From: Microbacterium lushaniae
GTDB lineage: Bacteria; Actinomycetota; Actinomycetes; Actinomycetales; Microbacteriaceae
DNA: 64,000 nucleotides
Direction of reading: 5' to 3'
Assembly (NCBI RefSeq): GCF_008727775.1
Contig: NZ_CP044232.1
Location: 186,001-250,000, forward strand
A program made the position numbers and the translations under genes. Positions 7,516-18,600 of this stretch are shown piece by piece. The stretch's first letter is position 1. The number at the start of each line of letters is the position of its first letter. Under the pieces are notes generated by a model. It did no database searches, was not told where the DNA came from, and saw nothing but the letters and a program-made list of their open reading frames with translations.

Positions 7516-8109
7516 ATGACTCGCCTTCGAGCCGACGCCGCACGCAGCCGTGACGCGATCCTGTGCGCCGCGCGGCGCATCCCTCGCGGCGAGCTGAGGC
7601 TCAACGACGTCGCGCGCGAGGCGGGCGTCGGTGTCGCGACCGTGTATCGGCACTTCCCGACGGTCGCGGCGCTGTCCGAAGCGCTCTCGCTCGATTCGAT
7701 CCAGCGCCTGCGGGTCCTCGCGGGCGAGGCGGAGCGCACGCCGGACGCCGGCGCCGCACTGCACACGCTCTTGGCCGCCGCGCTCGAGCTGCAACTCGCC
7801 GACGAAGGCGTGCAGGCGGTCATCACCGCGCCTGACGCCGAACTGGGTGCGGCCCGCGAGGCAAAGTGCGCATTCGTCACGAGCCTGCGCGCGGCACTCG
7901 AGCGCGCACAGGTTGCCGGGGCCGTGCGTCCGGACATCACCGTCGACCACGTGCGGCGGATGCTGTGCGGCATCGAGCACGCGGTGCGCCTCGGCTCACC
8001 CGATGACCGGCCGATACTCCTCGACGTCGTCCTCGGCGGCCTCCGCCCCGCGCGGGCCGCCGAACCCTCTTCTTCTTCTTCCCCCACCCCTCAGACAGCA
8101 GGGAGCTGA
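7516..8109 (+). CDS. TetR/AcrR family transcriptional regulator
   Basis: A 197-residue repressor. The N-terminal HTH (about residues 8-52) contains LNDVAREAGVGVATVYRHF. The C-terminal part resembles the SbtR-like TetR C-domain (LLAAALELQLADEGVQAV...). The last 20 residues are a Ser/Pro-rich tail. A perfect 23-bp palindrome precedes the gene, and its stop lies one base before the ATG of the flavoprotein fusion, so regulator and enzyme form one transcription unit that is likely self-repressed and induced by the enzyme's substrate or a related compound. The inducer is unknown. Confidence 0.93.
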   Translation: MTRLRADAARSRDAILCAARRIPRGELRLNDVAREAGVGVATVYRHFPTVAALSEALSLDSIQRLRVLAGEAERTPDAGAALHTLLAAALELQLADEGVQAVITAPDAELGAAREAKCAFVTSLRAALERAQVAGAVRPDITVDHVRRMLCGIEHAVRLGSPDDRPILLDVVLGGLRPARAAEPSSSSSPTPQTAGS

Positions 8110-8110
8110 C

Positions 8111-10366
8111 ATGGATTACGGTCACGGACTCGAGTTCGGAGCCTTCATCACACCCACCGCGGTCGACCCGCAGGTTCCGGTCACCCTCGCGCAGATGGCG
8201 GAGGCCTCCGGGCTCGACCTGGTCACGTTCCAGGACCACCCGTACCAGCCGGCGTTCTTGGACACCTGGACCCTCATGACCTACGTCGCCGCGCAGACGG
8301 AGCGCGTGCGCATCGCGCCGAACGTGCTGAACATGCCGCTGCGTCCGCCCGCCGTCGTCGCGCGCGCCGCCGCGAGCCTCGACCTCCTCTCCGGCGGACG
8401 CTTCGATCTCGGGCTCGGCGCGGGCGCGTTCTGGGATGCGATCGAGGCCATGGGTGAACCTCGGCTCACGCCCGGTCAGGCCGTGACGGCACTCGAGGAG
8501 GCCATCGTGGTCATGCGCGAGCTGTGGGACACGTCGGCGCGCGGCGGCGTCTTCACCGACGGCCGGTACCACCGCGTGCACGGGGCCAAGCGCGGCCCGC
8601 GCCCGGCACACCGCATCCCGTTGCTGATCGGGGCTCTCAAGCCGCGGATGCTGGCGCTGACCGGTCGGCTCGGAGACGGCTGGCTGCCCTCCGAGGCCTA
8701 CATGCAGCCTGGCGACCTCGCGCGCGGGAACACCGCGATCGACGAGGCGGCCGAGGGGGCCGCGCGTGACCCGCGGGAGATCCGCCGCCTGCTGAACGTG
8801 GCTCCGCCCAGCGGTGATGTGAGCGCGTGGGCCGCGAAGATGGCCCGGTATGCGCTCGAGGATGGCGTGTCGACGTTCATCGTGGCCAGCGACGATCCGC
8901 GAGTGTTCCAGGTCGTGGGCCAGGAGCTGGCACCGGCGGTGCGGGAGCTGGTCGCCCGTGAGCGCGGAACGCGCGGCACCACGGAGGCGCCGGTGCGATC
9001 GGTCGCCTCGCTCGCGCGGCGACGGGCGGGCATCGACTACAACGGTGTGCCCGCGGGCATGCGCGCGATCGAGCCGGGCGACTTCACGTACGCCGACGTG
9101 AGCTCCACCTACCTCCGCGGCGGTGCGCCGGGCATCGTCCTGCAGCCCGACTCCACGGCGCAGGTGGTCGAGGCCGTCACATATGCGCGGCGACACCGGG
9201 GGGTGCCGCTCGGGATCCGCAGCGGCGGGCACGGCATCAGCGGGCGCAGCACGAACGATGGCGGCATCGTGATCGATCTGCGTCGGCTCAACGCCATCGA
9301 GGTGCTCGACGCGTCCCGCCGGCTGGTGCGCATCGGTCCCGGGGCGCGGTGGCGAGAGGTTGCCGCAGCGCTGGATGAGCACGGCTGGGCGCTCAGCTCG
9401 GGCGACTACGGCGGGGTCGGGGTCGGCGGGCTCGCCACGGCCGGCGGCATCGGGTTCCTCGTGCGCGAGCACGGTCTCACGATCGATCACCTGCGTGCCG
9501 CCGAGGTGGTACTCGCCGACGGCTCGGTCGTGCGCACGGACGCCGCCACCCACCCCGAGCTGTTCTGGGCGATCCGCGGCGCGGGCGCGAACGTCGGCAT
9601 CGTGACGAGCTTCGAGTTCGAGGTCGACGAGGTCGGCGAAGTCGGATGGGCTCAGCTGGCGTTCGACGCCTCCGACACCGAAGAGTTCCTCACCGGCTAC
9701 GGTGCCGTGATGGCGGCGGCTCCGCGCGATCTGACGGCGTTCCTCATCATGGGCGCCCGCCGGCCGGGTCAGCCCCGCATTGCGCAGATCATGGCGATGG
9801 TCGACTCCTCCGATCCGGACACGATCATCGCGCGACTGCAGCCGTTCGCCGAGCTCGCGCCGCTCGTGCAGCAGTCGGTGCAGGTTACGAGCTATGCGGG
9901 CGTCATGGCCAACGCCGACCTCGGGCCCCAGCACGGGCGCGGCGAGCCGCATGCCCGGTCGCTTCTGCTGAGTGAGATCACGCCGGAGTTCGCGGCGGAG
10001 GCCGTGCGGATGCTCGATGCGGGCGCGTCGTACTTCCTTCAGCTCCGTTCCGTCGGCGGGGCCGTGAGCGACGTCGGAGAGGACGACACCGCGTACTCGC
10101 ACCGCGCGGCGCAGTTTTCCGTGGTGGCGCTCGGCGCCGATCCGGTACGTCTGGACGCGGCGTGGGAGGCGGTGCGCGTGCACGGACGCGGCATGTACCT
10201 GAGCTTCGACTCGTCCACGAGGCCCGAGCGCATCCTCGACGCCTTCCCGCCGGACAAGCTCGAGCGGTTGCTCGCCCTGAAGCACGAGGTCGATCCCGAC
10301 GGCCTGTTCGTGGACAACTTCTCCGTGGCGCAGTACGACGCCGCGGAGGTCGCCGCCGCGTCCTGA
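8111..10366 (+). CDS. Fusion: LLM-class flavin-dependent oxidoreductase + BBE-type FAD oxidoreductase
   Basis: A 751-residue two-enzyme fusion. Residues 1-290 are a luciferase-like (LLM) TIM-barrel: FGAFITPT, RVRIAPNVLNMPLRPP, GRFDLGLGAG and LLIGALKPRML are all family blocks using FMN or F420. Residues about 330-751 are an FAD-linked oxidase of the berberine-bridge/PCMH family: the RSGGHGISGRS segment carries the His used for 8-alpha-histidyl FAD, GVGVGGLATAGGIGF follows without the second covalent Cys, and the C-terminal BBE motif DPDGLFVDNFSV is intact. A GGAG ribosome site lies 6 bases before the ATG. It forms an operon with the TetR gene. The two domains probably act in sequence on one small molecule or antibiotic-like compound; substrate unknown. 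Confidence 0.9.
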   Translation: MDYGHGLEFGAFITPTAVDPQVPVTLAQMAEASGLDLVTFQDHPYQPAFLDTWTLMTYVAAQTERVRIAPNVLNMPLRPPAVVARAAASLDLLSGGRFDLGLGAGAFWDAIEAMGEPRLTPGQAVTALEEAIVVMRELWDTSARGGVFTDGRYHRVHGAKRGPRPAHRIPLLIGALKPRMLALTGRLGDGWLPSEAYMQPGDLARGNTAIDEAAEGAARDPREIRRLLNVAPPSGDVSAWAAKMARYALEDGVSTFIVASDDPRVFQVVGQELAPAVRELVARERGTRGTTEAPVRSVASLARRRAGIDYNGVPAGMRAIEPGDFTYADVSSTYLRGGAPGIVLQPDSTAQVVEAVTYARRHRGVPLGIRSGGHGISGRSTNDGGIVIDLRRLNAIEVLDASRRLVRIGPGARWREVAAALDEHGWALSSGDYGGVGVGGLATAGGIGFLVREHGLTIDHLRAAEVVLADGSVVRTDAATHPELFWAIRGAGANVGIVTSFEFEVDEVGEVGWAQLAFDASDTEEFLTGYGAVMAAAPRDLTAFLIMGARRPGQPRIAQIMAMVDSSDPDTIIARLQPFAELAPLVQQSVQVTSYAGVMANADLGPQHGRGEPHARSLLLSEITPEFAAEAVRMLDAGASYFLQLRSVGGAVSDVGEDDTAYSHRAAQFSVVALGADPVRLDAAWEAVRVHGRGMYLSFDSSTRPERILDAFPPDKLERLLALKHEVDPDGLFVDNFSVAQYDAAEVAAAS

Positions 10367-10378
10367 GCCCGCTACGCA

Positions 10379-10447
10379 GCGAGACCGCATCCCCGCGACG
10401 AGACCGCGACATGATGTCGCGGTCTCGTCAGCACGCTGCAGTCTCGC
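10379..10447. repeat. Palindromic element, family A, copy 2 (69 bp)
   Basis: A 69-bp element centred exactly on 10413. The core arms GACGAGACCGCGACAT (10397-10412) and ATGTCGCGGTCTCGTC (10414-10429) are perfect. The outer GCGAGAC (10379-10385) and GTCTCGC (10441-10447) repeat the GAGAC motif. Relative to copy 1 it fits best inverted. It lies 12 bp after the fusion gene. Confidence 0.8.
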
Positions 10448-10510
10448 GGATCTTGACCTCGCGGGGATGGGGCGCGGAGGCGGATCGGTCAGGAATGCGG
10501 AAGCGGGATG

Positions 10511-10525
10511 TCCGCAATGTGCGGA
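10511..10525. promoter_or_regulatory. Small palindrome upstream of the UvrA-like gene
   Basis: TCCGCA (10511-10516) - ATG - TGCGGA (10520-10525), with one more TGCGGA half-site at 10496-10501. The three half-sites lie 33-62 bp before the ATG, a position suited to an operator. Its regulator is not identifiable. Confidence 0.35.
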
Positions 10526-10557
10526 ACACTGGGCACACCGACCGAGGAGGAGCACGC

Positions 10558-12921
<2,364 letters not shown>

Positions 12922-12997
12922 CGCGCGAGGGCTGCCGTGCGCACGGCGCGGCGGCCGACGCCCCTAGACTGAGCGCCGGCCGTACCCCGTAGAAACC

Positions 12998-15454
12998 GTG
13001 ACCTCGAACCCGACCTCCCCCCGCGCGCCGATCCGGCGAGACATCCAGGGGCTCCGCGCGCTCGCGGTCGTGATGGTCATCGCCACCCACGTCGTGGGGT
13101 GGCCCGGCGGCGGCTTCGCCGGTGTCGACGTGTTCTTCGTCGTCTCCGGCTTCCTCATCACGGGGCTGCTCCTGAGGGAGGTCGCCGAGACCGGCCGCGT
13201 CTCGCTGCGAGAGTTCTTCGGGCGCCGCATCCGCCGGCTGATGCCGGCTGCAGTCCTCGTGCTGCTCGCCGTCTGCGTCGCGGCGTTCTTCCTCTTCAAC
13301 CGTGCGCGGGCCGATGCGACGTGGGCGGATGCGGTGGCCGCGGCGCTGTTCGTGTCGAACTGGCGTTTCGCGGCCGAGGGCACCGACTACTTCTCGGAGG
13401 CGGCGGTCAGCCCGCTGCAGCACTTCTGGTCGCTGTCGGTCGAGGAGCAGTTCTCCCTCGTGTGGCCCGTGCTGGTGGTGGTCGCGGTGCTGCTGGCGCC
13501 CCGTGACGGTCGCCGGGGCCGGGCGGGACGCGCGGCCGTGGGCGCGGTGGCGCTGCTGGTGGGCGCCGCGTCGTGGGGATGGGCCGTCGCCCAGACTGCC
13601 GCCGAGCCCACGGTGGCGTACTTCTCCACGACGACGCGGGCGTGGGAGCTCGCCGTGGGAGCGCTGCTCGCCGTGGCCGCTCCCGCGCTGGCCCGCATCC
13701 CCGCCGCGGTCGGCGGCCTCCTGCAGTGGGCCGGTCTTGCCGGCGTGGTGTGGTCGTGCCTCGTGATCGACCCGTCGTCGGCCTTCCCCGCGCCGTGGGC
13801 GGTGCTGCCCGTCGCGGCCACCGCGCTCGTCGTGGCGGGGGGAGTGGGCGGCGATCCCCGCCACCGGCACCTCTTCCCGCTCACCAACCCGGTCAGCGTG
13901 TGGCTGGGAGACGTGTCGTACGCGCTGTACCTGTGGCACTTCCCCGTGCTCGTGTTCGCGGGGGTGCTCCTCCCGGCCGGCGACGGGACCACCGCGATCG
14001 TGCTGGTCGCAACGGCCGTTCTGGCGGTGTCGACGTACTACGGCGTGGAGCAGCCGCTGCATCGCTCACCGCTCCTGCTGCGCCGGGCGGCGAGGCCGGC
14101 GCTCGCCGCCGCACCGCAGACGGAGGACGAGCCCGCCTCGGTGCTCGAGCCCGCCTCCGCCCCGCCGCGCGACCCGGCCCCGGCGCCGCCGCGCGAGCCG
14201 GCATCCGCCCGGCACGGAGTCGTGACGACGCGCCCCGCCGGGTGGGTGCCGGGGCAGCGGTACTACCCGGGCCGGCAGCCACGCCCCGACCGGGCGCCCG
14301 CCGCACCGCCGCCCGCGGCGCAGCATGCACCGCCGCGCGGGGCGCAGCACGCACCGCAGCCCGCGCCGGTGGTGGTGGCTGCGCCGGTCCAGGCGCCGTT
14401 GCGCCGGCTGCCGCTGCGACCGGCGGAGCCGGCGGGCGCACCCCCGTCGCCGTGGGCGCAGTGGCGCGCGCGGTACGGCGCTCAGATGGGGATGTCGGCG
14501 GCCGCTCTCGGCATCGGGGCGATCGTGGTGGTCCTGATGCTGCAGACCGCGTTCGGCTCGCCGGTGATCGGGCCGCTCGTGCCGCCGGTGGCCGACCCGG
14601 TGGCCGCCCCGGCGGAGGACCCGACGGCCGCGCTGCAGGCAGAGCTGGCCGAAGCGGTGTCGGCGGAGGCATGGCCAGACCTCCGTCCCTCCCTCGACGA
14701 GGTGATGGCGGCTTCCTCCAGCGTCAATCCTGCGCGCGACTGCTTCGCTCCCGACGTGCCGGTCGACTCCGGCCGGTGCACGTGGGGCGATGCGGATGCC
14801 GCGCGCCACATGTACCTCGTGGGCGACTCCACGGCGATGTCGTATGCGCCGGCGTTCAAGAAGCTCGCGGAAGACAGCGGAGGTACATGGCGGATCACCA
14901 CGGTGGGGCTGTACGGCTGCCGTTTCACCGACGTGCTCGTGCAGAACCCCGATCCGGCCGTCATGGCCGCCTGTCCGCAGCGCAAGCTCTACGTGCGGGC
15001 GCTCATGGCCGCCGAGCCGGCCGATCTCGTGGTGGTCTCCAACGCCTACACGCTGGGGCGCACGGTGGAGGGGCGTGATCTGTCCGCGGCCGACCTGCTC
15101 GCCGCGACGCACGCGGAGGTGTCCGCCTATGGCGCGGCCGGCGTCGTCTACCTGGCGCCACCGCCCCCGGGCGGCGACCTGGCGCGCTGCTTCTCGCCGG
15201 TGACCGCCCCGGCGCAGTGTCTGACGGCGGTCGACCAGACGTGGCGCGACATGCACGCCGCAGCCGAGGCGACGGCTGCGGCCACGCAGGCCGACGCGAT
15301 CGGTTCGCTCGAGTTCAGCTGCTGGCAGGACGCGTGCCCCGCCTTCGCGGGCGACCTTCCGATCCGCTACGACGCCACGCACCTCACGGTGCCGTACGCC
15401 GAGCACATCACGGGATTCCTATCCTGGAGCATGAGTGCCCGCGGGCTCCTCTGA
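12998..15454 (+). CDS. OafA/YrhL-type membrane acyltransferase with C-terminal SGNH domain
   Basis: An 818-residue O-acyltransferase that transfers acyl groups (usually acetyl) from the cytoplasm to envelope polysaccharide. Residues 1-360 are the multi-pass Acyltransferase_3 domain: RRDIQGLRALAV with the R/H-containing start, ATHVVGWPGGGFAGVDVFFV, and FWSLSVEEQFSLVWP. A Pro/Ala-rich cytoplasmic or periplasmic linker covers about 365-490, one further transmembrane helix about 497-520, and then an extracellular SGNH hydrolase domain: YLVGDST (catalytic Ser near 608) and DATH near 790-795 (catalytic Asp-His). The GTG start at 12998 follows a TAGACT hexamer (12965-12970) by 27 bp. The glycan target is unknown. 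Confidence 0.93.
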   Translation: MTSNPTSPRAPIRRDIQGLRALAVVMVIATHVVGWPGGGFAGVDVFFVVSGFLITGLLLREVAETGRVSLREFFGRRIRRLMPAAVLVLLAVCVAAFFLFNRARADATWADAVAAALFVSNWRFAAEGTDYFSEAAVSPLQHFWSLSVEEQFSLVWPVLVVVAVLLAPRDGRRGRAGRAAVGAVALLVGAASWGWAVAQTAAEPTVAYFSTTTRAWELAVGALLAVAAPALARIPAAVGGLLQWAGLAGVVWSCLVIDPSSAFPAPWAVLPVAATALVVAGGVGGDPRHRHLFPLTNPVSVWLGDVSYALYLWHFPVLVFAGVLLPAGDGTTAIVLVATAVLAVSTYYGVEQPLHRSPLLLRRAARPALAAAPQTEDEPASVLEPASAPPRDPAPAPPREPASARHGVVTTRPAGWVPGQRYYPGRQPRPDRAPAAPPPAAQHAPPRGAQHAPQPAPVVVAAPVQAPLRRLPLRPAEPAGAPPSPWAQWRARYGAQMGMSAAALGIGAIVVVLMLQTAFGSPVIGPLVPPVADPVAAPAEDPTAALQAELAEAVSAEAWPDLRPSLDEVMAASSSVNPARDCFAPDVPVDSGRCTWGDADAARHMYLVGDSTAMSYAPAFKKLAEDSGGTWRITTVGLYGCRFTDVLVQNPDPAVMAACPQRKLYVRALMAAEPADLVVVSNAYTLGRTVEGRDLSAADLLAATHAEVSAYGAAGVVYLAPPPPGGDLARCFSPVTAPAQCLTAVDQTWRDMHAAAEATAAATQADAIGSLEFSCWQDACPAFAGDLPIRYDATHLTVPYAEHITGFLSWSMSARGLL

Positions 15455-15647
15455 GCCGGTACCCCGGCACGGGCCGCAACCGAATGTGCCGCGAACGGCA
15501 TGGACCGGATACCCAGACGGCGCGAGCGCTGAGCAAGCGGCGGCAGGCGGTGGCGTGCGGTCGTGTACTCTCCCGCTAGGCTGAGGGGGATTCCGCCCGC
15601 TCTGACGGGTAATCCGCTCGTTTTCGCCCGGGGGAGGCAGACGTCGC

Positions 15648-18600
15648 GTGAGGTCGTTCACATGGCTGCGACGACGCCGCCGGACACTCATGTCCGCCGG
15701 CGTCGTGACCGTGTCCGCGCTGGCGGTCACGACGATGGCGGTCGCCTATCAGGGCTTCCCCACCACCGAGGTCGACCTCCACGACGGCGGCGTGTGGATC
15801 ACGAAGCAGTCCAGCGTGCTGGTGGGGCACTTCAACCATGAATCCCGCGTGCTCGACGCGGGCCTGCGCGCCGCGAGCGACGAGTACGACATCCTCCAGG
15901 AGAGCTCCACCGTCCTCGTGGTGGACCAGGCCGAGTCCACCGTGACGGCGGTCGACCCGGCGATGGTCATGCTCACCGACACCGCCGACGTGCCTCCCGG
16001 CGCCAAGGTCGCCCTCGGCGGTCCGACGATGGCCGTGCTCGACACGGCGTCGGGCTCGCTGTGGATCACCCCCGCACGCGCTGCCGGAGCGTTCACGATC
16101 GAAGGCGCCGAGCCGGTGACCGAACTCGGCAAGGGGGCCGACGTGGCGGTCGGCCGCGACGGCACCGTGTACGGCGTCTCGGCGGAATCGGGCGAGATCG
16201 TCACGGTGCCCGTCACCGCGGACGGCGAGACGGGGGACGCGGCCCGCCGCGGCATGGAGGGCGTCGACGAGAACGCCCAGCTGTCGATCACCGTCGTGGG
16301 GACGACGGCGGCCGTGCTGGATGCCGACACCGGCACCGTGCACACCACCGGCGGCCTGCGCGCCGAAGTGGACGGGGCCGAGTCCGCCGTCCTGCAGCAG
16401 CCCGCCGCCACCGGCGACGCGCTCGTGCTGGCCACCGCATCCGAGGTCGTGCGGGTGCCCTTCGACGGCTCCGAACCCGCCAAGACCCCCTCCGGTGCGG
16501 GGGAGGGCGCGCCCACGGCGCCGGTGACGCTCGCCGGCTGCACGTATGCCGCGTGGAGCGGCTCGGGTGGGTTCGTGCGTGACTGCTCCGGAGACGCGAA
16601 CGACCTCGCGATGCAGATCGAAGACCTGGAGCCCACCGCGCAGCTGCGGTTCCGGCAGAACCGCGACGTCGTGATCCTCAACGACGTCATCGGCGGCGCC
16701 GCGTGGATGGCCACCGACGCGATGCAGCGCGTGGACAACTGGGACGACATCATCCCGCCCGAGGGCGACTCGGAAGAGGACGAGCAGACCACCGAGGAGA
16801 CGGTCGAGACGACGCTTCCCGAACGCACCGAGGTGAACACCCCGCCGATCGCCGCCGATGACGACCTCGGGGTGCGGCCGGGCCGCACGACGGTGCTGCC
16901 GGTGCTCGACAACGACACCGACGCCGACGGCGACATCCTGGTCGTGAGCCTGCCCGACGGTGAGCCGGGGCTCGGGGAGGTGCAGCCGATCCACGACGGC
17001 TCCGCGCTGCAGATCGCCGTGCCCGAGGATGCCTCGGGGTCGGAGACCTTCCGCTACGAGATCGAGGACGGCCGCGGCGGCACCGACACCGCCAACGTGC
17101 GGCTCAGCGTCCGCGGGTGGGATGTCAACGCCCCGCCTGAGCCCAAGCGCGTCACCACGGTCGTCGTCGAGGCCGGCGGCGCGATCACGTACAACGTCCT
17201 GCCGGATTGGACCGACCCCGACGGCGACGAGGTCTTCCTCGCCTCGGTCGTCCCCGCCGAAGGCGACGAGGCCGACTTCACCGCCGACGGCCGCATCACC
17301 TATCGGGCGATCGGCGGCACGCAGGGGCGCAAGGACGTGCCCATCATCGTCTCCGACGGCTCGGAGGTCACCGAGGGCATCGTGCGCTTCGACGTGCGTC
17401 CCCCCGGCTCCACCGTCCCGGTCACCAACGCCGATCACGTCGTGGTGCGCGCCGGGCAGTCCGCGACCGTCGCACCGCTGTCCAACGACACCAGCTCGGG
17501 CCGGGAGACGCTGCGCCTGACGCGGGTGGACGAGGTTCCCGGGGCCGAGATCGTCCCCGACTACCCCAACAAGACCTTCACCTTCCGCTCCTCGGCGCCC
17601 GGCACGTACTACGCGCAGTACCTCGTGGCCGCCGGCCCCAACGCCGTGCCGGGCCTCGTGCGCATCGACGTGCTCCCCGACGCCGACACCGACCTGCCGC
17701 CCGTCGCGGTGCGCGATGTGGCGCTCCTGCCCAGCGGCGCCGACGTGCTCGTCAACGTGCTCGCGAACGACAGCGATCCCTCCGGCGGGATCCTCGTCGT
17801 GCAGTCGGTGACGGTGGATCCCGCGAGCGGCATCTCGGTCGCGGTCATCGGTCACGAGACCCTCCGCATCACCGATCAGTCGGCCCTGAGCGAGCAGACG
17901 CGCATCTCCTACCGCATCTCCAACGGGCAGCAGACCGCGGAGGGTGAGGTCGTCGTCATCCCGGTGCCCGCGCCCGACCAGCTGCGACCGCCGGTGGCCA
18001 GCGATGACACGGCGGTCGTCCGCGCCGGCGACGTCGTCACCATCCCGGTGCTCGACAACGACTACCACCCCAACAACGACACGCTCCGACTCGCCCCCGA
18101 CCTGGTGGAGCCGGTGCCCGCCGCGGAGGAGGGCACGATCTTCGTGTCGCAGGACACCGTGCGCTTCCGGGCGAGCGATGAGCCGGGCACGGTGTACGCC
18201 ACCTACGAGGTGGAGGATTCCACCGGCCAGAAGGACGCCGGATACGTCACCATCCAGGTGCTCCCCGTCGACGCCGAGACCAACCAGGCCCCGCGCCCCC
18301 GCGACATCACCGGCCGTGTGCTGGCGGGATCCGAGGTGCGCATCCCGGTGCCGCTGGACGGGCTCGACCCCGACGGCGACTCGGTGGAGCTGATGGGGAT
18401 CGACTCGGCGCCGTCGAAGGGCCGCGTCAGCGAGGTCGGGGCGAACTTCCTCAGGTACGAGGCGTTCGAGGGCGAGAGCGGGCCGGATGCGTTCACCTAC
18501 CGTGTGCGCGACCGCTTCGGCGCCGAGGCGATCGCGTCGATCCGCGTGGGCATCGCCCCGGCCGAGGCGGCCAACCAGGCCCCCTACGCGGTGAAGGATG

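Noticed and set aside
7376..10447. Composite transposon ends
   Set aside because: No transposase gene or target-site duplication was seen; the inverted elements are reported only as palindromic repeats.
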